Origin: Streptomyces hygroscopicus
GTDB lineage: Bacteria > Actinomycetota > Actinomycetes > Streptomycetales > Streptomycetaceae
Direction of reading: 5' to 3'
Length of the DNA stretch: 64,000 nucleotides
NCBI GenBank assembly: GCA_002021875.1
Contig: CP018627.1
Coordinates: forward strand, 4,960,001 to 5,024,000
Below are positions 1-8,163 of this stretch, one piece after another. The translations under genes were made by a program, and so were the position numbers. Within the stretch, counting starts at the first letter, position 1, and every line of letters starts with the position of its first letter. The notes below the pieces were generated by a model. That model was not told the DNA's origin. It saw only the letters and a list, made by a program, of their open reading frames with translations, and searched no databases.

Positions 1-519
1 GCCGTCGTCCACGATGAGCGCGACGCTCAGCCAGCGCTCCGGGCGGGGGCGCAGCACCACGTCCGGCAGACCGGTTTCGGCGATCCACTCGGCGGTGGCG
101 GTCTCGTCGACGCGGAAGGACGTACGGGACGGCACGCTCCGCCGCAGCGGCCGCAGCGCGCGGGAGAGCCCGCGCGCCGCGGGGAGCGCCCGGACGCCCC
201 GGACGCCGACCGCGCGCGCCGGGCGGGCCGCGGCGGGGCGGGCGGCACCGGGGGCGTAGAGCCCGGCGGGGACGAGGGGGCCGGACTCGGGCTCGCCTTC
301 GGTGGGTGGCCCGGCGGGCTGCCGCTGGTCGCCCTTACCGTCGTCGTCGCCGTCGGCCGCGCCGGAGGCGGGACCGGCGGAACCCGCGGACGGCGTGGGT
401 TCCCCTTCCTCACTTCGCGCCGGGGCCGTGGTCGCGGCGAACCACAGGACGTCGCGCAGCTCCTCCTCGGAGAGCTCGACGCCCGCGTCCTCCAGCAGGG
501 CGCACAGCCGCTCGATCAT
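1..519 (-). CDS. SAV_2336-type / vWA-like partner of the MoxR ATPase (3' end off the window)
   Basis: Only the first 173 codons are present; the frame is open to the window edge. The ATG shares one base with the TAA of the MoxR gene, so the two are translationally coupled. The N-terminus (MIERLCALLEDAGVELSEEE) matches the short helical domain that opens Streptomyces SAV_2336-type proteins. It is followed by an acidic Gly/Pro/Ala-rich linker (about residues 38-95), a basic segment, and then WLSVALIVDDG at the edge, which resembles the first strand and metal-site loop of a von Willebrand A-like fold. Family knowledge: in vWA-MoxR-VMAP conflict systems a vWA protein is the client or adaptor of the MoxR ATPase. 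The vWA assignment rests on a few residues and on context. Confidence 0.75.
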   Translation of the reverse strand, partial: MIERLCALLEDAGVELSEEELRDVLWFAATTAPARSEEGEPTPSAGSAGPASGAADGDDDGKGDQRQPAGPPTEGEPESGPLVPAGLYAPGAARPAAARPARAVGVRGVRALPAARGLSRALRPLRRSVPSRTSFRVDETATAEWIAETGLPDVVLRPRPERWLSVALIVDDG

Positions 520-1478
520 TACGCGTCGACTTCGTTCAGCGAACGGAACAGCTTGTCGAGGACGTCCTGGTCGACCCGCACCCCGGAGGACCGCAGCCGG
601 ACCGCGTTGAGGAGTTGATCGGTGGCCAGCTCCCGCTCGTTGCGCCGGGCCACGAAGTCGGCGATCAGCTCCTGGGCCCGGGCGCCGATCTCCTCGCCCA
701 GATGCATGGTGACGATTCTCTGGAGCTGCTGCTCATCGGGCTGCTTGAGGTCGAGCCGGACGCAGCGGCGCAGAAACGCCGGGGGGAACTCGCGCTCGCC
801 GTTGCTGGTGATGACGACGACGGGGAAGACGCGGCAACTGACCCAGCCACCGGTGATCTCGACCTTGTCCCGGGAGCCTGCGAACTGCACGTGGATCCCC
901 GTGCCCTCCCCCAGCCGGGCCAGTTCCGGAATCTCGAACTCGCCCTCCTCGAAGACCGTAAGGAGGTCGTTGGGCAGGTCCACATCGCCCTTGTCTAGCT
1001 CGTCCACGAGCAGAACCCGTGGCTTGGCCACCGGGAGGAGCGCGGTGCCGAGCGCGCCGAGCCGCAGATAGTCGCCGATGTCCGGTTCGGCTTCGGCGGT
1101 CTCGTCGGCGCGCCGCTTGAGGGAGGCTTCGCGCAGCCGCCCCACCGCGTCGTACGAGTAGAGGCCCTCGGTGAGCGTCGAGCGGCTGTTGACCGGCCAG
1201 TGCAGCACCTCGCCCAGCTTGAGCTCGCGGGCGATGGCGTGGGCCAAAGTCGACTTGCCGGTGCCGGGGCGGCCGGTGACCAGCAGCGGGCGGTGCAGAT
1301 GCAGCGCCATGTTGACGACGTCGCGGTCCTCGTCGGAGATCAGATACGGCAGCGGACGCTCCTGATCCCGGCGCCGCGCGTCGTCGCCGAAGCGCCGCCA
1401 CGGCGGGGCGGTGGGCCAGGTCTCCACGTCGTGGGGCTCGGTGTCGCCGCCCTGGAAGAGCCTCCAGTCCTGTGCCAT
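519..1478 (-). CDS. MoxR-family AAA+ ATPase of a VMAP conflict system
   Basis: A 319-residue AAA+ ATPase. The Walker A motif is GRPGTGKST (residues 69-77). The Walker B motif is VLLVDELDKGD (about 154-164). A sensor-like VVITSNGEREFP and an arginine-containing AFLRRCVRLDL follow. MoxR proteins remodel partner complexes, usually with a vWA protein. The start is ATG preceded by GAGGAG. It lies 15 bp downstream of the caspase gene and is coupled to the vWA-like gene by a one-base overlap, so all three are made together. The expected role is NTP-dependent licensing or threshold-setting for the effector encoded upstream. The function is inferred from family and gene order. Confidence 0.9.
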   Translation of the reverse strand: MAQDWRLFQGGDTEPHDVETWPTAPPWRRFGDDARRRDQERPLPYLISDEDRDVVNMALHLHRPLLVTGRPGTGKSTLAHAIARELKLGEVLHWPVNSRSTLTEGLYSYDAVGRLREASLKRRADETAEAEPDIGDYLRLGALGTALLPVAKPRVLLVDELDKGDVDLPNDLLTVFEEGEFEIPELARLGEGTGIHVQFAGSRDKVEITGGWVSCRVFPVVVITSNGEREFPPAFLRRCVRLDLKQPDEQQLQRIVTMHLGEEIGARAQELIADFVARRNERELATDQLLNAVRLRSSGVRVDQDVLDKLFRSLNEVDA

Positions 1479-1493
1479 CTTCTTCGTCTCTCC

Positions 1494-3698
1494 TCAGGGT
1501 GCGGACAGGTCGAGTTGGTCGGGGAGCGGGCGGTGCGGATCGTCCCACAGGAGCGCCATATGGCGGCCGTGGTGGCTTTCGTCGGCCTCGCTCGCCGACC
1601 GGAGCTTGCGCAGATGCTGGGGCAGGGACCGCAGCCGTTCGGTGCCGAGCAGGGCCGTCAACTCGGCCCGCGCGGCGGCGGCTTCCGCCTCGCCATGCCA
1701 TATGAGGACGGGCACTCCGTCGAACAGGCAGGCGTTGAAGACGTCCGACCGGGCCCGCAAGGGGGTGGTCAGCACCACGCCCGGAGCGTCCTCCTGCCCC
1801 TGGAGGACGCCGTGGACCTGCTTGAAGGTGTCCAGGTGAGCGGGCAGCCACTCCAGATCCTCGGTCCCCGCCGAGTCGACCCTCTCCCACCGCTGCTTCC
1901 AGACGTGCCGCTGGTTGTCCCGGAGGTCGGTGCAGCGCACCACGACCGGGTAGTCCGTGCCGAGCGAGCGCTCCAGGGGCCCATCGGCGTCGAGCTGCCA
2001 GCGGTGCACGGCCAGTTCGAGGTCGGTGGGGGCCACGAAGAACTCCACGAGGGTGTCACGCGTGCGGGCATGTCTCCTCAGAAGGGCGTCGATGCCGCGC
2101 TGTATCTCCTCCAGGGAGGCGGGGGTGTCCTCCTTGGCCAGGGAGGTGACGTCCTCACCGCGCCGCGTCCACACCTCGTACGCACGCCGCTGTCCGGCGC
2201 CGTCGGACGGATGGAGCCGGATCTGGATGCGCTGGTCCTGGGCGAGACCTGCGGCCTTGACGCCCTCGGCGTACTCCTCGGCCTCCCCGCGCCGCTCCAT
2301 CAACTGGCCCTTCAGCCCCAGCCGTTCGGCACACCGCAGCGACCAGGCGCGCAGACCGGCCGCGACCGCCCCGTCATCGACTGCCGCGAAGCGCTCCACG
2401 ACCCTGAGCAGTTGGGGAAGCTGATCCGGTTTGGGGAGCAGCTCCTCCAGCGCGTCGGCGAGCACGGCCGGATCGTGGCACGAGAGATCGACGAGGCCGA
2501 ACAGCGCGCGGGCCTCCTCGGCGACGTCGTACCGGCCCCGCTCGTCCAGCCGCCCCAGCAGCGCGACCAGCTCCGTGTACTCGGCGCGGGTCAGCCACTG
2601 GTCCTGCAGCACATGGCACGCCTTGCGGATCTCGGTACGGACCGGGGCGTGGGCGCTCAGCTCGGCCAGGAGGGTAATGGTGCCGTGCGGGTTCTCCAGC
2701 GCCCAGTCGACCAGTTCCTCGGCCGAGGGCGGCGTCGTGGCGGGCGGGGCGGTGGTGAACTGCTCGCAGAGCCGGGCGGCGACCCTCCCCGCCGATCCGG
2801 CCGCATCCGCCCCGAGCAGCCCGGACGCCTCCAGGACCAACGTCTCCCGGAACCGCCGCTTCTCCGGATCGAGGGGCGGGGCGGGCGGGCCGAGCCGGAC
2901 CGTCCGCTCCTCCTGCTCCCAGTTGATGACGTGCATCGTGGGGTACTGCCGACTGCTCCCGGTCGCGCGCACCTGGGCGAACTCGTCCTGTACGCCCTTC
3001 CAGACCCGGTCCAGATCCAGCCCCGGCCCGTCCGCGCCCGCCGTCTCGAGCTGCCGCAGCAGTGCGGAGGTGAAGCGCCCGGCGCCGTCCTGCTCCATGG
3101 CGACGGCCCCGGCCTGGCAGGCCCGCATCCAGAAGACCGGCCGATCGGATCTGGTCTGGGTCACGTTGGTGAGCGGCTGCGGGACGTCGGCCAGCTCGTG
3201 GATGTCGAGGGGAAGGGCCCGCCGGCAGGCGTCGATGACCACGGTGACCCGGTCCGCTCCGTCCCAGTGCACATGGTCGGTGCGCACCAGGTCCATCAGG
3301 CTGTCGGCGTCCAGCCCCTGGAGGTCGGTGTCGGAGGTCTCCGGATACAGCAGGCTCCACCGGCCGCCCGGTGCCTGCACCCCATGCCCGGCCCAGTAGA
3401 TCCACAGCCAGTCGCCGTCGATCTCGCGCAGCCCGTCCCGGAAGACCTTGCGCACATCGGCGCGCTCCGCCGGGCGGTAGCCGGGGTGCGCCTCCTCCAG
3501 GGCCGCCCTGTTGTGCTCCATGGGCGAGGCCAGTAACCGGATGTTCTCCGGCGGTACGCCCCGCCCGGTCAGCCACTTCCGCATGCCGATGGCGTCGCGC
3601 ACCGGGCCGTCGAGGTTCAGGGCGTCGCTGCCGTTGTACCGCTCGACCGCCACGATCACGGCATGGGTGCGGCGCCAGTCGTGCTCCACCGCTGTCAC
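1494..3698 (-). CDS. Caspase-like peptidase fused to VMAP modules (conflict-system effector)
   Basis: This 734-residue protein is the centre of the operon. Residues 1-230 form a caspase/metacaspase-like domain: the catalytic His lies in WIYWAGHG (His105) and the catalytic Cys in VVIDACR (Cys158). Residues about 235-480 are helical and match the middle region expected of VMAP proteins. Residues about 485-734 look like the VMAP C-terminal domain, including HVWKQRWERV and FDGVPVLIWHG near the end. Such proteins couple a toxic effector domain to a MoxR/vWA sensing pair. Here cleavage of host proteins after a trigger, such as phage infection, is the likely outcome. The start is GTG in a GTGA overlap with the stop of the hydrolase gene. 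No signal peptide is seen, so it should act in the cytoplasm. The VMAP domain borders are by eye. Confidence 0.85.
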   Translation of the reverse strand: MTAVEHDWRRTHAVIVAVERYNGSDALNLDGPVRDAIGMRKWLTGRGVPPENIRLLASPMEHNRAALEEAHPGYRPAERADVRKVFRDGLREIDGDWLWIYWAGHGVQAPGGRWSLLYPETSDTDLQGLDADSLMDLVRTDHVHWDGADRVTVVIDACRRALPLDIHELADVPQPLTNVTQTRSDRPVFWMRACQAGAVAMEQDGAGRFTSALLRQLETAGADGPGLDLDRVWKGVQDEFAQVRATGSSRQYPTMHVINWEQEERTVRLGPPAPPLDPEKRRFRETLVLEASGLLGADAAGSAGRVAARLCEQFTTAPPATTPPSAEELVDWALENPHGTITLLAELSAHAPVRTEIRKACHVLQDQWLTRAEYTELVALLGRLDERGRYDVAEEARALFGLVDLSCHDPAVLADALEELLPKPDQLPQLLRVVERFAAVDDGAVAAGLRAWSLRCAERLGLKGQLMERRGEAEEYAEGVKAAGLAQDQRIQIRLHPSDGAGQRRAYEVWTRRGEDVTSLAKEDTPASLEEIQRGIDALLRRHARTRDTLVEFFVAPTDLELAVHRWQLDADGPLERSLGTDYPVVVRCTDLRDNQRHVWKQRWERVDSAGTEDLEWLPAHLDTFKQVHGVLQGQEDAPGVVLTTPLRARSDVFNACLFDGVPVLIWHGEAEAAAARAELTALLGTERLRSLPQHLRKLRSASEADESHHGRHMALLWDDPHRPLPDQLDLSAP

Positions 3699-4942
3699 TT
3701 CGGCAGCTCCGGGGCCAGCAGTTCGTACATCCGTTGGTGGGCGAAGTACGAGGTGTGGGCGCGCGGGAAGGGCTGGCGGGTGTTGACGCGCAGATCGGTG
3801 ACCCGGTCGGGGAAGACCTTCTCCCCGACGAAACCGAGCAGATCCTGCTCGTCGTAGACATTGATCCAGCGGGGGAAGCCGGTGGGCAGTGACTCGCCGC
3901 GGCGCAGCGCGGTGAGCGCGTCCAGCTCGTAGAGGAACGGCGCCTGCGAGCCGACCGTCACCAGCAGGTCCACCCCGGCAGGCGGATCGGGCTCGGCGAG
4001 CAGATCGACGCAGGCGATACCACCGAGGCTGTGGGCGAGCAGCACCACCGGGCCGCCCCCTGACGCGATCTCAGCGCGCACTGCCTCCCGGATCGCGGCA
4101 CGCACCCCGGCGCCGCGCACCTGGTAGCGGAGGATGTCGCCGCTGGCCGGGACGGATCCCTTGGTGATCCCGCCGCGGAAGGTATGGGCCAGTGAAGACA
4201 GCGGCGAGAGGTAGGAGTTGAGCGCCCGTACGGCCACGCTCTTCGCGGCGCCGGCGACGAATCCGCCCCGGCCGGCGCCGCCCAACTGATCGGTGAGCGC
4301 GCCAACGACGGTGTCCCGGTCGGCGCCGTCCACCGCGAGCGGCTCATCGTCGCCGTGCGGGCCCTCGGCGCGCTGGACGGCCAGGGCGTACACGGCGCGG
4401 GCCGCGATCGCCTCGATACCGTCGGCGGGCGGCGTACCGCCCAGGGTGCGGGAGATCTCCTGGGCCACGCGGCCACCGGCCGTGCCGAGGTGCGGCGCGA
4501 GGTCGGACACCAACGCGTCCAGGCTCCCCCCGCCGCCGGTCACCGCCTCCAGGCTCAGCCCGCGTGCCGTATCGGCGACGGCCTGCCAGGGGTCCTGACG
4601 GCCGGGGGCGAAACCGGCCCGCGCGGCTCCGCCGCGCCGCGCCTTCGCCGCCGCCGCGAACTCCCGCAGCTCGGCGAACGGATCCACCTCCAGCAGCGCC
4701 CACACGGCCAGCGGATCGTCCTGGTCCAGCAGCTCGTCGCCGCCGACGCCGCGGTGCTTCGTCCGCACCGGGATCGACGCCCCGTCGAGCCCCAGCGACG
4801 CTCCATGCTGCTCGCCCCAGAGGCAGCGGACGACCCGGATATCGGCTCTCACCCGCCCCAGGCCGCTCACGACCCGCGCGAAGCTCTTCTCGTACGACTT
4901 GGCCCGGACCCCCGTGCCGTGGACGAAGACGACGCTTGTCAC
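3695..4942 (-). CDS. Alpha/beta hydrolase (lipase/esterase-like), first gene of the VMAP operon
   Basis: The sequence begins TSVVFVHGTGVRAKSYEKSF, the usual first strand and oxyanion loop of an alpha/beta hydrolase. The nucleophile elbow is LLAHSLGGIACVDLL, and a candidate His lies in the C-terminal PFPRAHTSYFAHQRMYELL. The GTG at 4942 is preferred because GGGGGG sits 4-9 bases upstream; an in-frame start 16 codons further up (4990) is less likely. The length is about 415 aa. The stop overlaps the caspase start by four bases, so it is the promoter-proximal member of the conflict operon. It could be a second effector attacking lipids, or a processing enzyme. Substrate is unknown; an ordinary esterase captured by the operon is the alternative. 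Confidence 0.8.
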   Translation of the reverse strand: MTSVVFVHGTGVRAKSYEKSFARVVSGLGRVRADIRVVRCLWGEQHGASLGLDGASIPVRTKHRGVGGDELLDQDDPLAVWALLEVDPFAELREFAAAAKARRGGAARAGFAPGRQDPWQAVADTARGLSLEAVTGGGGSLDALVSDLAPHLGTAGGRVAQEISRTLGGTPPADGIEAIAARAVYALAVQRAEGPHGDDEPLAVDGADRDTVVGALTDQLGGAGRGGFVAGAAKSVAVRALNSYLSPLSSLAHTFRGGITKGSVPASGDILRYQVRGAGVRAAIREAVRAEIASGGGPVVLLAHSLGGIACVDLLAEPDPPAGVDLLVTVGSQAPFLYELDALTALRRGESLPTGFPRWINVYDEQDLLGFVGEKVFPDRVTDLRVNTRQPFPRAHTSYFAHQRMYELLAPELPK

Positions 4943-4984
4943 CGATCCCCCCAGATCGTCCAGATCCCACCGCGACCACGAGCC

Positions 4985-5004
4985 CATCACTTTAACCCGT
5001 GATG
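4985..5004. promoter_or_regulatory. Inverted repeat upstream of the conflict operon
   Basis: CATCAC and GTGATG flank an 8-base AT-rich spacer (tttaaccc), 43-62 bp upstream of the GTG at 4942. It is well placed as an operator or core-promoter element, but no regulator gene is adjacent. Confidence 0.35.
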
Positions 5005-5035
5005 ACCTCGTGTGACCCCCGGACTACGGGACTGC

Positions 5036-5065
5036 TGGACTGCTGGAGGCTGGACTGCTGGAGGC
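5036..5065. repeat. Two perfect 15-bp direct repeats
   Basis: The unit TGGACTGCTGGAGGC occurs twice head to tail, with degenerate partial copies on both sides (about 5029-5078). The array lies between the dusB stop and the start of the conflict operon. Confidence 0.7.
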
Positions 5066-5079
5066 TGGATTGCCGGGGT

Positions 5080-6300
5080 TCAGCCGCCCGAGGTGTCCAG
5101 CTCCGCGTCCGCGCCGATTCCCGCGCAGTCGTACGGGTCGTCCAGCCAGCCGTCGGGCAGCACCACGCGGTTGCGGCCCGAGGTGCGGCCGCGCGGGCCG
5201 TCGGCGCCGAGGGGCCACTCCTGGTCCAGGTCCAGCTCGGCCAGCAGGGCGTCCAGCTCGGCGAGGGACGAGGTGATCGCCAGCCGCTTGCGCATCTCCG
5301 AGCCGACCGAGAAGCCCTTGGTGTACCAGGCGACATGCTTACGGAAGTCAATCACTCCGCGCTCCTCGTCCGCCAGCCACTCGGCGAGCAGCTCGGCGTG
5401 GCGGCGCATCACGGCCGCGACCTCCTTGAGCGTCGGCCGCGCGTATACGGGCGCCCCGGAGCCGGGCACCGGCACCTCGGAGCCGTCCACCGGCCCCTCC
5501 TGGCCGGACTCGAACGCGGCCACCAGATCGCCGAAGAGCCAGGGCCGCCCGAGGCAGCCGCGCCCCACGACCACGCCGTCACAGCCCGTCTCGCGCATCA
5601 TCCGGACCGCGTCGTCGGCCGACCAGATGTCGCCGTTGCCCAGCACCGGGATCTCCGGGACGGCCTCCTTCAGGCGGGCGATCGCGTCCCAGTCGGCGGT
5701 GCCGCCGTAGTGCTGGGCCGCGGTGCGGCCGTGCAGGGCGATCGCGGTCACGCCCTCCTCGACCGCGATCCGGCCCGCGTCGAGGAAGGTGATGTGGTCG
5801 TCGTCGATCCCCTTGCGCATCTTCATGGTGACCGGCAGCGGACCCGCGGCGGTCACGGCCTCGCGCAGGATCGAACGCAGCAGATGCCGCTTGTACGGAA
5901 GCGCCGAGCCGCCGCCCTTACGGGTCACCTTCGGCACCGGGCAGCCGAAGTTGAGGTCGATATGGTCGGCGAGATCCTCGGCCACGATCATCTGGACGGC
6001 CTTGCCGACGGTCACCGGGTCCACCCCGTAGAGCTGGATGGAGCGCGGCTTCTCGCTGCCGTCGAAGTGGATCAGCCGCATCGTCTTGGCGTCCCGCTCC
6101 ACCAGCGCCCGGGTGGTGATCATCTCGCTGACGAACAGCCCCTTACCGCCGGAGAACTCCCTGCACAGGGTGCGGAACGGAGCGTTGGTGATCCCGGCCA
6201 TCGGTGCGAGAACGACCGGCGGCTGGACCATATGCGGTCCGATCCGCAGCCGCGTCCGCGGCTGATGCGGAGTCTGGGGCGGCTGCGGCGTCTGCGTCAT
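5080..6300 (-). CDS. dusB: tRNA-dihydrouridine synthase
   Basis: FMN-dependent reduction of uridines in tRNA. Family motifs appear in order: VLAPMAGITNAPFR, SEMITTRALV, LNFGCPVPKVTRKGGG, MKMRKGIDD, ALHGRTAAQHYGG and PVLGNGDIWSADDA, then VVVGRGCLGRPWLF in the phosphate-binding part of the TIM barrel. About 406 residues. The ATG at 6300 (MTQTPQPPQ) is preferred over an upstream in-frame start at 6363 because it has a GGAAGC-type ribosome site and the extension is not protein-like. It appears monocistronic, with about 130 bp between it and the divergent MFS gene. Confidence 0.95.
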   Translation of the reverse strand: MTQTPQPPQTPHQPRTRLRIGPHMVQPPVVLAPMAGITNAPFRTLCREFSGGKGLFVSEMITTRALVERDAKTMRLIHFDGSEKPRSIQLYGVDPVTVGKAVQMIVAEDLADHIDLNFGCPVPKVTRKGGGSALPYKRHLLRSILREAVTAAGPLPVTMKMRKGIDDDHITFLDAGRIAVEEGVTAIALHGRTAAQHYGGTADWDAIARLKEAVPEIPVLGNGDIWSADDAVRMMRETGCDGVVVGRGCLGRPWLFGDLVAAFESGQEGPVDGSEVPVPGSGAPVYARPTLKEVAAVMRRHAELLAEWLADEERGVIDFRKHVAWYTKGFSVGSEMRKRLAITSSLAELDALLAELDLDQEWPLGADGPRGRTSGRNRVVLPDGWLDDPYDCAGIGADAELDTSGG

Positions 6301-6428
6301 GGGGTCAGCTTCCTTGTGCGTACTACGGTGGAGAGGACGGGCCGATCTCTCATTGTCCCGCACCCGCCAGAGGGACCGACAGGGCGGTTATGACCGCCGC
6401 ACCGACAGTATCGATGTAGCGTTCAACC

Positions 6429-7919
6429 ATGTGTGAGCTCAGCCATCGGCGGCGCATGCTCGTGCTGGCGATCTGCTGCATGAGCCTGCTGCTCGTCAGC
6501 CTCGACAACACCGTCCTCAACGTCGCCCTGCCCTCGATCCGAAGCGATCTGCACGCATCCGTCTCCGGGATGCAGTGGACGATCGACGCGTACACCCTGG
6601 TCCTCGCCGCGCTTTTGATGCTCTCGGGGTCGACGGCCGACCGGGTGGGACGCAAGCGCACCTTCCAGACCGGGCTGGTGATCTTCACCCTCGGGTCGGG
6701 GCTGTGCAGCCTCGCGCCCAACCTGGAGACGCTGGTCATCTTCCGCATGGTGCAGGCGATCGGCGGTTCGATGCTGAACCCCGTCGCCATGTCGATCATC
6801 ACCAATGTCTTCACCGAGCCCAGGGAGCGGGCCCGCGCGATCGGGGTCTGGGGCGGGGTCGTCGGCATCAGCATGGCGGCCGGGCCGATCGTGGGCGGAG
6901 TGCTGGTGGAGTCCGTCGGCTGGCGCTCGATCTTCTGGATAAACCTTCCGGTCGGGATCGCGGCGCTGCTCCTCACCGCCCGCTACGTACCGGAGTCGCG
7001 TGCCCCCAAGCCGCGCCGGGCCGACCCCATCGGCCAGTTGCTCGTCGTCGCGGTGCTGGGCACCATCACCTACGCGATCATCGAGGCGCCCGACCTCGGC
7101 TGGGACTCGCCGCTCATCGTGACCTTCGTGGCCATCGCCGCCGTGGGGCTCATCGCGCTGATCCGCTACGAGCTGCGGCGTGCGGAACCGCTGATCGATG
7201 TGCGGTTCTTCCACAGCGCGCCATTCAGCGGGGCGACGGTCGTCGCGGTGTGCGCCTTCGCGGCGCTCGGCGGCTATCTCTTCATGAACACGCTCTATCT
7301 GCAGGACGTGCGAGGGCTCGACGCGCTGCACGCCGGGCTGTGGATGCTGCCCATGGCGTTCATGTGCTTCGTCTGCGCACCGCTGTCCGGACGGCTGGTG
7401 GGCGCCCGCGGGCCCCGCCCGTCGATGCTGGTGGCCGGGGTGGCCATAACGGCCAGCGGGGTGATGTTCGCCGTTTTCGACGTCCAGACGACCGATATCG
7501 GGCTGCTGCTCGGCTATGCGATGTTCGGCCTCGGCTTCGGCATGGTCAACGCGCCCATCACCAACACGGCGGTCTCCGGGATGCCCCGCTCCCAGGCCGG
7601 AGTCGCCGCGGCCGTCGCCTCCACCAGCCGCCAGGTGGGCCAGTCGCTCGGTGTCGCGGTCATCGGCGCGGTGCTGGCGGCGGGCGCCGCCTCGGCGGCG
7701 GCGGGCCAGATGGGGCACGCCGCCTCGCCCGCGGCCACTGCCGCGTTCGTGGACGCCGCCCGTCCGGCCTGGTGGATCATCACCGGATGCGGTGCCGTCA
7801 TCCTGCTGCTGGGGATCGTGACCACGGGTCGCTGGGCCGAGAAGACGACCCGGCGCGCGGCCGCGCTGCTCGAAGAGAGCGCGCCGGCGGGACGGGCAGC
7901 GGCGAACGCGAAGGCGTAG
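6429..7919 (+). CDS. MFS drug exporter, DHA2 (14-TM) type
   Basis: This 496-residue integral membrane protein opens with LLLVSLDNTVLNVALPSI, the motif C/D1 start of DHA2 exporters. It is followed by STADRVGRKRTFQTG (motif A region), about 14 hydrophobic segments, and a GMVNAPITNTAVSGMP segment typical of EmrB/QacA-like proteins. It probably exports a toxic small molecule or self-made metabolite by proton antiport. It is divergent from dusB and has no adjacent regulator of its own. No strong Shine-Dalgarno sequence precedes the ATG. The substrate cannot be read from the sequence. Confidence 0.9.
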   Translation: MCELSHRRRMLVLAICCMSLLLVSLDNTVLNVALPSIRSDLHASVSGMQWTIDAYTLVLAALLMLSGSTADRVGRKRTFQTGLVIFTLGSGLCSLAPNLETLVIFRMVQAIGGSMLNPVAMSIITNVFTEPRERARAIGVWGGVVGISMAAGPIVGGVLVESVGWRSIFWINLPVGIAALLLTARYVPESRAPKPRRADPIGQLLVVAVLGTITYAIIEAPDLGWDSPLIVTFVAIAAVGLIALIRYELRRAEPLIDVRFFHSAPFSGATVVAVCAFAALGGYLFMNTLYLQDVRGLDALHAGLWMLPMAFMCFVCAPLSGRLVGARGPRPSMLVAGVAITASGVMFAVFDVQTTDIGLLLGYAMFGLGFGMVNAPITNTAVSGMPRSQAGVAAAVASTSRQVGQSLGVAVIGAVLAAGAASAAAGQMGHAASPAATAAFVDAARPAWWIITGCGAVILLLGIVTTGRWAEKTTRRAAALLEESAPAGRAAANAKA

Positions 7920-8003
7920 TTGGCCCGAGGGGGGCGAGCGTCCGGCGCACGGTGCCGCCTGCGGCGGGCTGTTCCCCTCCCCGCCCCTCCCCGCGGCATC
8001 GAT

Positions 8004-8045
8004 ACGCGGCTCCGCCGCGTGGTGGGGCCCCGCCGCGCGGCGGGG
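8004..8045. terminator. Nested hairpins between convergent genes
   Basis: There is a perfect 7-bp stem with a 3-base loop (ACGCGGC tcc GCCGCGT, 8004-8020). An 18-bp perfect palindrome, CCCCGCCGCGCGGCGGGG, follows at 8028-8045. They lie in the 244-bp gap between the convergent exporter and the XRE regulator and could terminate both. The rest of the gap (to 8163) is G/C-rich with no gene seen. Confidence 0.5.
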
Positions 8046-8163
8046 CTCCGCCCCAGCCCCCGGGCCGGACGACCCGGAGGGGGTCCAGGGGCGCAGCCCC
8101 AGGGAACGGGAAGGGGCGGGGAGGGGAAAGATCCGCCGCACGGCAGGCCCGGGGCCCGGCGAG

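Noticed and set aside
1200..3536. 778-codon open frame opposite the caspase and MoxR genes
   Set aside because: Shadow of GC-rich coding DNA; no motifs, while the minus strand has catalytic residues and coupled starts.
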